This document shows, piece by piece, positions 41,930 through 51,627 of a stretch of DNA of 64,000 bases (position 1 is the first letter of the stretch; every line of letters starts with the position of its first letter). The notes beneath the pieces were generated by a model. That model was not told the origin of the DNA and searched no databases. It was given only the letters and a program-made list of their open reading frames with translations. The translations under genes were made by a program, and so were the position numbers. The DNA comes from Bacillota bacterium (GTDB lineage Bacteria; Bacillota; Clostridia; Lachnospirales; Lachnospiraceae). The stretch lies in the NCBI GenBank assembly GCA_023393095.1, contig JAEWMT010000094.1, positions 1 through 64,000 of the forward strand, in the 5' to 3' direction.

Positions 41930-42012
41930 CAGCCTATGATGGCGCGAGGTTTATTCTGAGAGTGAAGCGAAGTCAAAGTCACAGAAAACCCGAGGCACAC
42001 ATGAGCGAAATT
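41930..42012. repeat. Imperfect foldback sequence
   Basis: CGAGGTTTATTCTG and CAGAAAACCCGAG face each other around a purine-rich loop (GTGAAGCGAAGTCAAAGTC). It lies in the divergent gap between moxR and the foldase gene. The stem is imperfect; function unknown. Confidence 0.4.
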
Positions 42013-42139
42013 ATATGTTACCATTTAGCCATAAGACTAGATTGTAACATATATTTTGTGAACAACCTCCTTATGTATTGACTTATATCTTAAAATGATT
42101 AAAATTAATCTATGATAATATAGGGAGGTAGCGAAAAAC

Positions 42140-43240
42140 GTGAACAATTCCAAAAAACTTAAAGCCAAAAAAGTAAAAGAAGTAAAATTAAGTGAAAAAC
42201 CAATTACAAGTATATCAAAACCTTGGATTATTACGTCCATCGTATTAATTGTAGCGCTGATTGGGGCTTTACTCTTTGACCAGCTCTACCAGCCGACACT
42301 TATGAAGATTGATGGCAAAAAATATCACCTGAGGGATGTATCCTTTTATTTCTATAATGTTGAATCCAGTTATGATTATTATAACCAGATGCTGGGCGGT
42401 AAATACTGGGATCAAAAATCTGATGAAAAATCCGGTAAAACAATCCGTGATTTAGCAAAAGAGGAAGCCATCAACTCTACCATTAGATACGAAGTCCTAT
42501 ACAAGGAAGCATTATCGAATGGTTATAAATTAACTAGTGATGAGAAAAAGACGATTAGTCAAAATGTTGATTCCCTGCTAAATGGACAAATCACAAAAGA
42601 TATCATTAAGAAAAATAATTTTACAAAAGCATATCTTACTAAAATGCTTAGTAGGACAACCCTTGGCGACCGTTATCGTAAGGATCAGATTAAGGCTTTG
42701 AAAATTGACGAGGATAAGATTAAAGCAGGTATCTCTACTACTGACTACAGAGAATATAAAATTGAAACTATTTATGCTTCCACACAATCTACGGATGCTG
42801 ATGGAAAGCTCGTCGATTTTACTGATAAACAGAAAAAGACTGTATATGATAAACTTAATAGCTATTATGATAAGGCGAAGTCGTCCTCAGATTGGTCAAA
42901 GCTCGTTCCGACAAAAGAAACCGATTTAAGGTATAAGGAAGATAGCTTCATCAAGAGCGATACTACCTATTCCGAAGATTTTGAGAATATGATGATGAAA
43001 ATGAATAACGGTGACATCAGTGAAATCTATACAGATAAGACCGGTTATTATATTGTCCGAATGAAGGATAATAATGCTAAAGATCGTTATGAAAGTGCTG
43101 TTCAGAGTGCTATCACCAATGAAGAAAATTCAAAATTTGATGATTTGTATAAATCAAAAATATTAACAAAGCATAAATATAACTTAAACAATAAAGCATT
43201 AGGGCACTTAAAAATGGGATCCATTACAATCGGTTCTTAA
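42140..43240 (+). CDS. PrsA/SurA-like membrane-anchored foldase (PpiC-type region)
   Basis: The GTG start at 42140 follows AGGGAGGT. The 366-residue protein has a lysine-rich cytoplasmic N-terminus, one membrane helix (about 32-50) and an outside region. Residues 55-200 look like a SurA-N/trigger-type helical domain. The segment TDYREYKIETIYAST ... VDFTDKQKKTVYDKLNSYYD and later NGDISEIYTDKTGYYIVRMK matches a parvulin-like PPIase domain. It likely helps fold exported proteins. It is not a lipoprotein, unlike Bacillus PrsA. Confidence 0.78.
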   Translation: MNNSKKLKAKKVKEVKLSEKPITSISKPWIITSIVLIVALIGALLFDQLYQPTLMKIDGKKYHLRDVSFYFYNVESSYDYYNQMLGGKYWDQKSDEKSGKTIRDLAKEEAINSTIRYEVLYKEALSNGYKLTSDEKKTISQNVDSLLNGQITKDIIKKNNFTKAYLTKMLSRTTLGDRYRKDQIKALKIDEDKIKAGISTTDYREYKIETIYASTQSTDADGKLVDFTDKQKKTVYDKLNSYYDKAKSSSDWSKLVPTKETDLRYKEDSFIKSDTTYSEDFENMMMKMNNGDISEIYTDKTGYYIVRMKDNNAKDRYESAVQSAITNEENSKFDDLYKSKILTKHKYNLNNKALGHLKMGSITIGS

Positions 43241-43365
43241 GTAATAGAAATAATCAAATCTAATATTCCTGGTTATTGAATTAAGATTATCATATCTGAT
43301 TACTGCTATGAATAAAATTCTCCTTTCATGAAATAATATAGATAAATTTCAGAAAGGAGGATATC

Positions 43366-43575
43366 ATGGCAAAGAATAAAAGTAATAGCTCTAAAAACAG
43401 CTCATCGGGCAGTAGTAAAAACAGTACCTCCGGAAGCAGCAAGAACAGTGCCGGTGGAAGCAGCAAGAATAGTGCCGGTGGAAGCAGCAAGAACAGTGCC
43501 GGTGGTTCCATGAAGGATAGTCATGCACAGGTTCCGGACAATGGTCCTTCCCGCAGTGGCCCAGGCGGAGAATAG
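43366..43575 (+). CDS. Low-complexity Ser/Lys/Asn/Gly repeat protein
   Basis: A 69-residue protein with a strong ribosome binding site (AAAGGAGG) and about five repeats of an 8-residue SSKNSAGG-like unit at residues 12-48, encoded by near-identical 24-bp DNA repeats. It ends with a different segment (HAQVPDNGPSRSGPGGE). No known family; it resembles neither SASP nor a known coat protein. It is expected to be disordered and basic. The reading frame and ribosome site make it likely real. Its neighbours give no clue to its role. Confidence 0.6.
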   Translation: MAKNKSNSSKNSSSGSSKNSTSGSSKNSAGGSSKNSAGGSSKNSAGGSMKDSHAQVPDNGPSRSGPGGE

Positions 43576-43589
43576 CAACAATAATTTAT

Positions 43590-43790
43590 AGAGACTATCG
43601 CAAAATGTTCCATGGTATAAGGAACTCTATGTAATCTTCATAATGCTTAGTATAGAAGACATGTTATTGATTTTGTATATCAGATATAAACATTTATGTA
43701 CAAATATTTGATATATAATCGATAGTCTTCCAGTCTGTGTGAGAAGATTATTTGGAGTTCCTTATTTCATGTATATTGTAATAGTCCCTG
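43590..43790. repeat. MITE-like palindromic repeat, diverged inverted copy
   Basis: Ends read GAGACTATCGCAAAATG on the left and ATAGTC on the right. Inner arms match the 51628-51840 copy in the reverse direction: GGAACTC/GAGTTCC, the GAAGAC/GTCTTCC pair and GATTTTGTATATCA. The right end abuts the end of the DUF3298-type gene (43795). Confidence 0.7.
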
Positions 43791-43794
43791 TTAT

Positions 43795-44460
43795 TCAACA
43801 TCTGGTCATCATAGCTCCACCCGGACCGTATGGAATAACAAAGGTCGGTATCCCTGTAGCAAATGGTGCTATATCATACACTTGAAAGTATATTACTAAT
43901 CCTTTGTTTGTAAGATAGAAATTATTGATTTTAAAGGACTCTTCAACTAATTTCTTATAATCATCAAAATACATTGCATTTCCTTGTGCCAATTGTACTT
44001 CAATTTGCTGTATTACAGTCTGTATGATGAATTCCTTAACATCACTTCGGTTAGGGAAAAAATCGGCTAACTCCATTTTTCTACTCCCCAACAAATCCCA
44101 GGTATCTGAAGTTCGCGTCGTAAGGCCATGTGCCCCGCCGGTATATTCATATTGATCAAAGTATAGGCTAAGTACGCAATTCTGATTATAGGTAACCGCA
44201 AAGGTTACATATGCTTCAAATTGATGAATTGGATATTGGTTCATTACGGAATACTCATAATCGACCATAGCCATCTGAAATAGATTCATCACATTGGATT
44301 TTTCATACATAACTGCTTTCGTTCTGTATAACGTATTTAATTTATATGACAGTGTTTGAAATTCAGAAGAAACGAATTTCGGATATTTTATTGTATAACT
44401 CAGAATGAGATGACCTTTATAATACATATCCTGTTGTATTACTTTCTCCCTTACTATCAT
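43795..44460 (-). CDS. DUF3298/DUF4163-type protein (RsiV-like)
   Basis: The chosen start at 44460 follows GAAGGG; longer starts at 44475 or 44493 are possible. About 221 residues include a beta-rich region (HLILSYTIKYPKF) and the family mark QYEYTGGAHGLTTRTSDTWD (GGAHG), followed by FFPNRSDVKEFI and a C-terminal PFATGIPTFVIPYG. Such domains occur in RsiV-type anti-sigma factors and in lipoproteins. No signal peptide or membrane helix is obvious, so location is uncertain. There is no sigma gene beside it. Confidence 0.8.
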   Translation of the reverse strand: MIVREKVIQQDMYYKGHLILSYTIKYPKFVSSEFQTLSYKLNTLYRTKAVMYEKSNVMNLFQMAMVDYEYSVMNQYPIHQFEAYVTFAVTYNQNCVLSLYFDQYEYTGGAHGLTTRTSDTWDLLGSRKMELADFFPNRSDVKEFIIQTVIQQIEVQLAQGNAMYFDDYKKLVEESFKINNFYLTNKGLVIYFQVYDIAPFATGIPTFVIPYGPGGAMMTRC

Positions 44461-44732
44461 CTGATACCCTTCCAAAATACAGCCCCCTATCATTAAATCT
44501 AATTGAGATAAGCTCTCAACACATCTTATGCCCGGGTATTATCCGATATTCTTGTCTTATAAAATTCATTTTTATGAAAACATGCTGCCATATGAGTTTC
44601 ATGTTATACAAGTATTTTACCCCTCTAATACTTCCCATGACAAAAACTTAGAATTAAGACCTAACATATGTAACTTGAACTAGTCCTGCTGCATATATAA
44701 ATAGTGAATAAATTGTAAAGGAGTGTCATATC

Positions 44733-45065
44733 ATGGGAAATGTGTTGACTGTTTTCGGATTTCTTACATTGCCAGGTTTGGTTAATGGCACCAATATCTT
44801 AATAATATTTATTTTGTTGGTAATCGTATTCTTCTTGCTGGGTATTGTTATAGGCTTTCATATAAATTCGAATAAACGCATTACCAAGGATGACATAACT
44901 ACAGGTAAATCAAATACTACAGGGAAATCCAAGACGGTAAGTGCGTTTGAACAAGACATCATCAGGGATGATACAACACACCAGATTAACAACTCCTACC
45001 ATTCACCCTCCCATCATAATCATCATAAACATTCTACAAAATATACGATTACTTCAATCAAATAA
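44733..45065 (+). CDS. Small membrane protein, function unknown
   Basis: AAAGGAG precedes the ATG of this 110-residue protein. A hydrophobic region at about 22-44 (IIFILLVIVFFLLGIVIGFH) forms one helix, then comes a Thr/Ser/Lys-rich linker with a short repeat (TTGKSNTTGKSK), and a His-rich tail (SHHNHHKH) that may bind metal. No family recognised. It is a single gene between unrelated neighbours. Confidence 0.6.
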   Translation: MGNVLTVFGFLTLPGLVNGTNILIIFILLVIVFFLLGIVIGFHINSNKRITKDDITTGKSNTTGKSKTVSAFEQDIIRDDTTHQINNSYHSPSHHNHHKHSTKYTITSIK

Positions 45066-45211
45066 TCTGTTAAGGCTGCCTATAATCAAAGATGTTGAGG
45101 CAGCCTTACAGGTATTTCATCTCTTTTTAATTTCTGTTTACATTCATAAGTCATTATGCTATACTTCCGCTAATAATTATTATTGACTTAAAACAAAAAG
45201 TGGAGGTGTCT

Positions 45212-45904
45212 ATGAAAACAATCGGTCTAATCGGGGGTATGAGCTGGGAAAGTACGGTTTCTTACTATCAGATTATAAATCGGGAAATAAAAAAGAAACT
45301 GGGCGGCTTTCATTCTTCTAAATGTATCCTTTATAGTGTTGATTTTCATGAAATTGAAGAATGTCAGTCTAGTGGTGAATGGGATAAAAGTGCGGACATT
45401 CTAACTAACGCAGCACTCAGTCTGGAAAAGGCAGGTGCCGATTTTATCATTATCTGTACCAATACCATGCACAAAGTCGCTGATGCTATTCAGAAGAAAC
45501 TGCATGTTCCATTATTACATATTGCCGAAGTTACTGCTGAGGAATTACTAAAGAATTCTGTTACTAACGTAGCACTACTCGGAACCCGGTATACAATGGA
45601 ACAGGATTTTTATAAGTCAAAGTTAATTGATCACGGAATTAAGGTTATCATACCAGAAGAAAACGACAGGGAATTTATTAACCATACCATTTTTCAAGAA
45701 TTATGCCTCGGAATTATGAACGAAGCATCACGGCAGCAGCTACTTTCAATCTGTAGTAAACTTTATGACCAAGGTGCTCAGGGTATTATTCTTGGTTGTA
45801 CTGAGATCGGATTGCTAATCAATCAGGAAAGTGTGGATATTCCTCTGTTTGATACAACCCTGATCCACGCTAAAAGTGCCGCAAGATACAGTATGGAGGG
45901 TTAG
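45212..45904 (+). CDS. Aspartate/glutamate racemase family protein
   Basis: The start at 45212 follows GGAGGTG; a GTG at 45200 is less likely. The 230-residue enzyme begins KTIGLIGGMSWESTVSYY and has both catalytic Cys residues, in IICTNTMHK and ILGCTEIGL. The fold is cofactor-independent amino acid racemase (Asp/Glu or broad). It may make D-amino acids for the cell wall or for signalling; substrate is not set by sequence. Confidence 0.92.
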   Translation: MKTIGLIGGMSWESTVSYYQIINREIKKKLGGFHSSKCILYSVDFHEIEECQSSGEWDKSADILTNAALSLEKAGADFIIICTNTMHKVADAIQKKLHVPLLHIAEVTAEELLKNSVTNVALLGTRYTMEQDFYKSKLIDHGIKVIIPEENDREFINHTIFQELCLGIMNEASRQQLLSICSKLYDQGAQGIILGCTEIGLLINQESVDIPLFDTTLIHAKSAARYSMEG

Positions 45905-45928
45905 TTCAACCCTTCGTATTATATCTGA

Positions 45929-45985
45929 CATTCCGAACAATTTCCTTTCCGTGAAGCCCGCATCCTGTACGGAATGCATTTTATT
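45929..45985 (+). terminator. Probable terminator after the racemase gene
   Basis: CATTCCG pairs with CGGAATG around a long loop and is followed by CATTTTATTTC. Confidence 0.5.
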
Positions 45986-46034
45986 TCATCGACAATAAAA
46001 AGCACTTTGTGATACAGTGACAATATCATATTTA

Positions 46035-46286
46035 TTATCTGTCTGTCTTATCTGAGGAGGTAAATTCTCTATTAATTTTATCACGAATCTCGTTGCTATC
46101 TGAAGAAACCGAGCTTTTCGTCTCTATTCCTTCCCTTTTCAAATGTTCTTTTTCCTTTTCCTTACGATATCTTTGATTTGACTGCTTGCTCACATTAACC
46201 TCCATCTGCCGCTTCTGCAGCAACATATACTGAGCGAAAAGTACGTTCCGTGCTTTTTGCCGGTTGAATAATGTTTTTCTTTTCAA
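46035..46286 (-). CDS. Basic, probably disordered hypothetical protein
   Basis: An 83-residue, Lys/Arg/Glu-rich protein from a TTG start after AAAGGGGTAGG. The first half looks helical (KARNVLFAQYMLLQKRQMEV), the second half charged and disordered. No family recognised. Support comes from the ribosome site and the isolated position between convergent and divergent neighbours; it could still be spurious. Confidence 0.45.
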   Translation of the reverse strand: MKRKTLFNRQKARNVLFAQYMLLQKRQMEVNVSKQSNQRYRKEKEKEHLKREGIETKSSVSSDSNEIRDKINREFTSSDKTDR

Positions 46287-46575
46287 CCTACCCCTTTATT
46301 CAGTTCTGTAAAATTATTATGTCTAAATCAATATTATCTATACACTATAAAACTTTAAATCTTACGAAGAACGATTGGATTACTTACATAATATTTTGGG
46401 TAAGTATTCATTGATTACATATATTGACCCTGCTCTTAAAATAAATGCATGTAACGGTATAAATTACGTATAACATACAGATAATCTGTAAAATTATATA
46501 TTGACGAATGAATGAATGAGTTTTAGAAATTCTTAATGACTTTAAAACTCGACTTAATACGGAAGGATAATATTT

Positions 46576-48024
46576 ATGGAACAGACCAGTGATAAAATCT
46601 ATAAAAATCGGATGATAATCTTATTTAATGTAGTCCTTATGACATTTATGGCAACTCTTGATGGCAGTATTGTTAATGTTGCTCTGCCAAGTATGGCTGA
46701 AAAACTTTCTGTCAGCACGAAAGCGGTTGCCTGGGTAGTTTCTTCCTACCTGATAGTAATCTCTGCAACAATACTGATATTTGGTCGGTTAGGTGATATT
46801 AAGGGTAAGACAAATATATTTAAGTACGGAATCATTATATTTACCCTTGGCTCCTTATTATGCGGAATTTCTAATTCCTTAGTTTTTCTGATCATTGCTA
46901 GGGCAATACAGGCGATCGGAGCAGCTGCTACTATGGCCAATAATCAGGGAATTATAACACATGTCTTCCCCAGTAATGAAAGAGGTAAAGCACTTGGTAT
47001 CTCCGGAGCCTTTGTAGCACTTGGTTCCATGGCCGGTCCTCCAATCGGTGGATTTATTATCTCTCATTTCAGTTGGAAATATATCTTCCTGATTAATGTT
47101 CCTATCGGAATCTTTGTATTTTTTTCTGCATTAAAAAATATTCCAAAGTCAAATAAGGCCACAGAAGGAAAACTAGATACCCTTGGCTCTGTTCTATTCG
47201 CTATATGTATTATCACCTTATTCTTGTCCCTGATCACCGGGGAGGATTATGGATACTCTGATCCGGTAATATTTGCAGGTTTTGCTACTGCTATTATTAC
47301 CTTTATTATATTTATTGCAAAGGAAAGAAGAACACAGGATCCGCTGCTGGAGTTAAGTCTTTTTCATAATAAGCTTTTCTCCTTAAGCATCTTCTGCGCT
47401 TATATCTCCTTTTTATCGATTAACAGTGTAATGATAATACAACCCTTTTATCTGCAGAACACATTAAATTACTCCCCTGCATTTACCGGACTGGTTATGA
47501 CTGTGTATCCGCTTGTTATGTCCATAGTCGCACCTACCAGCGGTTATTTATCAGATAAGATTGGGTCGGAGTTTTTAACCTTTCTTGGACTTGTGGCAAA
47601 CAGTACGGGGCTCTTTCTTATGTCTACCTTAACGCAACATTCCAGCCTGTATATGTTGATAATATTTATTGTAATCATGTCCTTGGGAAATGGTTTATTC
47701 CAGTCCCCGAATACGTCACTGATTATGGCAAATGCACCCCGTAATATGCTTGGAATCTCCGGAAGCGTTAATGCACTGATCCGTAATTTAGGTATGATCT
47801 CCGGTACATCTATAGCAATTCTGATTTTGTACAGCAGAATGAGCAGTAAGCTTGGATATCAGGTATCCACCTATATAAACGGTAAGGATGATGTCTTTGT
47901 CTATGGTATGAGAGGTGCATATCTTACCGCTGCCTCTATCAGTGCTTTTGGAGCAATACTGACTGCCTTTCGACTGTATAAAATAAAAAAGGCTAAGTCA
48001 AAAAGAGCTAAAGAAGATAGATAA
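46576..48024 (+). CDS. MFS multidrug efflux transporter, DHA2 (14-helix) type
   Basis: The 482-residue protein has fourteen hydrophobic helices. Motif D1-type LDGSIVNVALPSMAEKL near residues 27-43, RLGDIKGKTNIFKYG (motif A), and GPPIGGFIISHFSWKYIFLI (motif C) are typical of EmrB/QacA drug:proton antiporters. It exports hydrophobic toxic compounds across the cytoplasmic membrane. Downstream is a TetR gene with its own operators, which may or may not act on this gene. Confidence 0.93.
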   Translation: MEQTSDKIYKNRMIILFNVVLMTFMATLDGSIVNVALPSMAEKLSVSTKAVAWVVSSYLIVISATILIFGRLGDIKGKTNIFKYGIIIFTLGSLLCGISNSLVFLIIARAIQAIGAAATMANNQGIITHVFPSNERGKALGISGAFVALGSMAGPPIGGFIISHFSWKYIFLINVPIGIFVFFSALKNIPKSNKATEGKLDTLGSVLFAICIITLFLSLITGEDYGYSDPVIFAGFATAIITFIIFIAKERRTQDPLLELSLFHNKLFSLSIFCAYISFLSINSVMIIQPFYLQNTLNYSPAFTGLVMTVYPLVMSIVAPTSGYLSDKIGSEFLTFLGLVANSTGLFLMSTLTQHSSLYMLIIFIVIMSLGNGLFQSPNTSLIMANAPRNMLGISGSVNALIRNLGMISGTSIAILILYSRMSSKLGYQVSTYINGKDDVFVYGMRGAYLTAASISAFGAILTAFRLYKIKKAKSKRAKEDR

Positions 48025-48249
48025 GGGGTTGCCTTGTCTTTCGATTAAGATTAAGTAAAACAAAGAGTTTGCTTAAATTTTACATTTTCCGGGGTTTAAA
48101 TAATAAAGTTACCGAATAAAAACCATAGGTTATAATATCATTAAATTGGCGCTTATACCTAGTTGTATTATTCATTCATAAGTTACTTGGGTTATGATGA
48201 GCTAAAATAATATTATAATTATAATTTATGGTTTTTGTTTATTTTTATA

Positions 48250-48300
48250 TTGACCAAATCGGTCGATAGTGCTATGCTTATTTCATAAACCGATTCGGTC
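48250..48300 (+). promoter_or_regulatory. Promoter with two TetR-type operators
   Basis: TTGACC (48250-48255), 17-nt spacer, TATGCT (48273-48278). GACCAAATCGGTC overlaps the -35 and ACCGATTCGGT lies after the start region; both are palindromic and share the ACC...CGGT frame. They are probably bound by the TetR protein encoded next. Confidence 0.75.
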
Positions 48301-48321
48301 AATACTTATGAGGTGATTATT

Positions 48322-48945
48322 TTGGATAAGTTTTTTAGTTTACCAGTTGAAAAACAAAATAAAATTATTGACGCCGCTTTAACTACGTTTGGAACAAATG
48401 GGTATAAGAAAACATCTGTCAACGACATTGCCGTCGAAGCGGGAATTTCAAAGGCGATGGTGTTCCACTATTTTGGAACCAAGAAAGATTTGTACCTCTA
48501 TTTGATTCGCTATTGCGGTGATCTAATCATGAAGGAAGTGAATGACAGATTTGATATGCATATGACGGATTTCTTTGATCGAATTATGCAGGCATCCGAT
48601 ATAAAGCTATCGGTTCTGAAAATTCATCCGGCTATTTTATCCTTTTTAAGCTGCATTTATTTTGAACAGGATATCGAAGTTAAGGATGATATTAAAAATA
48701 TCCTATCCGAGAGTGAAGGCTTCCGTAATAAGATAGTATTTGAAGGTATGGACACCACTAAGTTCAAAGACACGGTTGACCCAGGGCTTGTAATGAAAAT
48801 ATTATTATGGATGGCAGAAGGCTTTGCAAATGGTGTTAATGCCAAAGGATTTACAAATGATAATCTGGAGGAATCCATCGGAGAGTACTATGCATGTATG
48901 AAACTAATGAGAGATCATTTCTATAAGGAGGAATATCTGAACTAG
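48322..48945 (+). CDS. TetR/AcrR-family regulator
   Basis: The TTG start at 48322 fits the AGGTGAT ribosome site best; a GTG at 48313 would add three residues. The 207-residue protein has an N-terminal HTH (KIIDAALTTFGTNGYKKTSV, DIAVEAGISKAMVFHYFGTK) and a helical ligand domain. Two operator-like palindromes sit in its promoter, indicating autoregulation. It is probably the first gene of the operon with the ABC exporter genes starting 91 nt downstream. Confidence 0.9.
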   Translation: MDKFFSLPVEKQNKIIDAALTTFGTNGYKKTSVNDIAVEAGISKAMVFHYFGTKKDLYLYLIRYCGDLIMKEVNDRFDMHMTDFFDRIMQASDIKLSVLKIHPAILSFLSCIYFEQDIEVKDDIKNILSESEGFRNKIVFEGMDTTKFKDTVDPGLVMKILLWMAEGFANGVNAKGFTNDNLEESIGEYYACMKLMRDHFYKEEYLN

Positions 48946-49036
48946 AATAGAAAACTTCTACGACTCCACTTTAGAAAGTGCAGGAATCACCGACTTGGAT
49001 AAATATTAACTTATCAATATTTGGGAGGGAAAAAGC

Positions 49037-49918
49037 ATGAATGTAATAGAAATCGAGAATTTAACTAAAAACTATCATAAATCAAGAGGTATCATCGATG
49101 TAAACCTTACCGTTGAACAAGGAGAAGTATTCGGATTTATCGGTCCGAACGGTGCTGGTAAGTCCACAACAATCAGGACTTTACTAGGACTGATCTATCC
49201 CACGAGCGGTCGTGCAACCATCTTCGGAAAGGATTGCATAAAGAATCCGGAAGTAAGAGCTGAGCTTGGTTATCTTCCGTCCGAGGTATTTTATTATGAT
49301 AATATGCGTGTCATAGATCTGTTAAAATACTCCGCAAGCTTTTATAAAAAAGACTGTACAAAACGAATGAAAGAGCTGGCAGAGATAATGGATCTGGATC
49401 TGAAAAAGAAAATTGATGATCTTTCCTTCGGAAATAAGAAAAAAGTAGGAATTGTACAGGGTCTTCTCCATGAACCAAAGCTTATCATACTGGATGAGCC
49501 CACCAGCGGTTTGGACCCTTTGATGCAGCAGAAATTCTTTGATCTTATTGCTGGAGAAAACAAAAAGGGAGCAACGATATTCTTCTCCTCACATATTCTC
49601 AGCGAAGTACAGAAGATGTGCAGCCGTGTTGCTTTCATCAAGGAAGGCAAAATCATTAAACTGGAGAAAATGAGTACCCTGTCGGAGAACAGCTATAAGC
49701 GAATCAGTATTGAAGCAAAATCAAAGCTGTCAAAGGAAGCAATTGAAATAAACGGTGTAAATAACATCGTAGTCAAAGGCAATACAGCCAATTTCATTTT
49801 TAAAGGCAATCTCAACTCAATCATGAAAAAGATTGCAGAAATAGAGCTTCGGAATATATCTATTGAAGAGCCGGATCTGGAAGAAATCTTTATGCATTAT
49901 TATGCAAAGGAGGATTAA
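49037..49918 (+). CDS. ABC transporter ATP-binding protein (drug/lantibiotic-export type)
   Basis: The 293-residue ATPase shows Walker A GPNGAGKST, a Q-loop near LGYLPSEVFYY, signature LSFGNKKKVGIVQ, Walker B LIILDEPTSGLDP and switch region IFFSSHILSEV. The C-terminal 70 residues are typical of the CcmA/YhcH type. The signature LSFGN differs from LSGGQ, as in many members. GGGAGGG precedes the ATG. It works with the two permeases that follow. Confidence 0.93.
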   Translation: MNVIEIENLTKNYHKSRGIIDVNLTVEQGEVFGFIGPNGAGKSTTIRTLLGLIYPTSGRATIFGKDCIKNPEVRAELGYLPSEVFYYDNMRVIDLLKYSASFYKKDCTKRMKELAEIMDLDLKKKIDDLSFGNKKKVGIVQGLLHEPKLIILDEPTSGLDPLMQQKFFDLIAGENKKGATIFFSSHILSEVQKMCSRVAFIKEGKIIKLEKMSTLSENSYKRISIEAKSKLSKEAIEINGVNNIVVKGNTANFIFKGNLNSIMKKIAEIELRNISIEEPDLEEIFMHYYAKED

Positions 49919-49923
49919 TCTGT

Positions 49924-50727
49924 ATGAACATTTACATGAACGAGCTTAAATCGTTAAGAAAATCTGCTATCATATGGGCATGCTCTATGGCAGCATTATC
50001 CCTACTGTTTCTTTCCATTTATCCCTCGGTAGCAAATGATGCGCTGGATTACAAACAGCTCTTATCAAATTATCCTGCTACCATAAGGGAAATGCTTGGT
50101 ATCAACATTGATTATATTTCTACTCTGATTGGCTTCTATTCCATGATTTTTAGCTTTATTCTACTTTGCGGTACCATTCAGGCGATGAATCTTGGTGTAT
50201 CCATTCTTTCTAAGGAAGCACGGGAAAGAACGGCGGATTTTCTACTCGTAAAGCCGGTTTCAAGAACTTCCATAGTGACTGGAAAGCTGTTTGCTGCATT
50301 TACAACCCTTGTACTTACAGATACCATCTTCTATGTCATCTCTCTCACTCTTGCAAATATTGTTAAGAGGGGGGATTACAGTAATAAGCTGTTTTTGATG
50401 GTGAATCTAACCATGTTCTTCGTACAGCTTATCTTCCTTGCGATTGGTATGATTGTATCGGTATTCTTTAATAAGCTTAAAAGTGTTCTTCCGATTTCTC
50501 TTGGTTTTGTTTTCGGTTTTTATATCATCGGAGCAATTCTTGCAACAGGAGAAAATAAGGAGTCATTGCGATTTTTATCACCATTTCAATATTATGATAT
50601 TAAATATATTTTAGATCACTCAAGCTATGAGCTTCCATACCTAATCCTAGGTGTAGCAATTATTGCGGTATGTATCGCTTCGACCTATATCATATATAAA
50701 AATAAGGATATTCATGCTGTGAGTTAA
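49924..50727 (+). CDS. ABC exporter permease 1 (ABC-2 type)
   Basis: A 267-residue membrane protein with six predicted helices and the ABC-2 pattern SILSKEARERTADFLLVKPV SRTSIV, followed by GKLFAAFTTLVLTD. It is 5 nt after the ATPase gene. It is homologous to the next permease (shared KPVSR and AIVT/SIVT segments), so the exporter is probably a heterodimer. Substrate unknown; TetR control suggests a toxic compound. Confidence 0.9.
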   Translation: MNIYMNELKSLRKSAIIWACSMAALSLLFLSIYPSVANDALDYKQLLSNYPATIREMLGINIDYISTLIGFYSMIFSFILLCGTIQAMNLGVSILSKEARERTADFLLVKPVSRTSIVTGKLFAAFTTLVLTDTIFYVISLTLANIVKRGDYSNKLFLMVNLTMFFVQLIFLAIGMIVSVFFNKLKSVLPISLGFVFGFYIIGAILATGENKESLRFLSPFQYYDIKYILDHSSYELPYLILGVAIIAVCIASTYIIYKNKDIHAVS

Positions 50728-50794
50728 CCTAGTAGTTAATCTTTATAAAATGTAGAATACAAAATTATGCCGCAAGGTCATTATGGAGGTCACT

Positions 50795-51589
50795 ATGAAT
50801 ATTTTTATTAGAGAATTGAAAGCAAACAGAAAAGCTTTAATTATATGGAGTATCTGTATGGCATTACTGGTTCTCAGCGGTATGAGTAAATATACCGCAT
50901 ATTCCGGGGGTGGCGTCAGCAGTGATGTCTTATCCAAAATGCCTAGGACATTGAAGGCTTTTTTTGGAATGGGTACTCTTGATGTAACATCGATGAGTGG
51001 ATTTTATGCATTTTTATTTTTATACCTAGAGTTAACGGCCGCTGTTCATGCGGTATTATTAGGAAGTAATATCATTGCAAAGGAAGAACGTGATAAAACG
51101 ACGGAATTCATCATTGTCAAGCCGGTATCCAGATTTGCGATAGTAACACAAAAGTTTCTAGCAGCTTTATTTAATATTGTTATCTTTAATATTGTTACCC
51201 TGTTATCCTCTATTATGGCGGTATCTGCCTTTAATAAAGGAAAGGATATTACTAGTGAAATAATCATATTTAATCTTAGTCTGTTCTTCGTACAGCTTAT
51301 TTTTCTGTCACTTGGAGCTTTACTTGCTGCCGTCCTTAAGAAGCCAAAGGCTTCCGGTTCCATTGGTGCAGGAATTATGATAGCGGGATATATGATATCT
51401 GTAATAACCAATCTGACCGATCGACTAGATGCATTAAACGTACTATCTCCATTTAAATACTTTAGCTATTCTGAAATAGCTAATGGTAATGGGCTTAATG
51501 TTGTTATTGTTATACTTGCGCTTGCATTGGCCGTCATCCTTTCAGCTCTGTCCTATTACTTTTATAAGAACAGAGATTTGAATATCTAA
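50795..51589 (+). CDS. ABC exporter permease 2 (ABC-2 type)
   Basis: Start 50795 follows GGAGGTCACT and gives 264 residues with six helices. Segments NIIAKEERDKTTEFIIVKPV and SRFAIVTQKFLAALFN mirror permease 1, indicating gene duplication. The protein begins NIFIRELKANRKALIIWSIC, like the partner's MNIYMNELKSLRKSAIIWAC. Last gene of the TetR-ATPase-permease-permease operon. Confidence 0.9.
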   Translation: MNIFIRELKANRKALIIWSICMALLVLSGMSKYTAYSGGGVSSDVLSKMPRTLKAFFGMGTLDVTSMSGFYAFLFLYLELTAAVHAVLLGSNIIAKEERDKTTEFIIVKPVSRFAIVTQKFLAALFNIVIFNIVTLLSSIMAVSAFNKGKDITSEIIIFNLSLFFVQLIFLSLGALLAAVLKKPKASGSIGAGIMIAGYMISVITNLTDRLDALNVLSPFKYFSYSEIANGNGLNVVIVILALALAVILSALSYYFYKNRDLNI

Positions 51590-51627
51590 CTGGTCTGAGC
51601 GTCAGCTTTATGCAAAGGGATGAATAT

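Noticed and set aside
43326..43511. Minus-strand frame with Leu/Pro repeats
   Set aside because: It is the complement of the 24-bp repeat in the Ser/Lys/Asn/Gly protein gene, which has a strong ribosome site on the plus strand.
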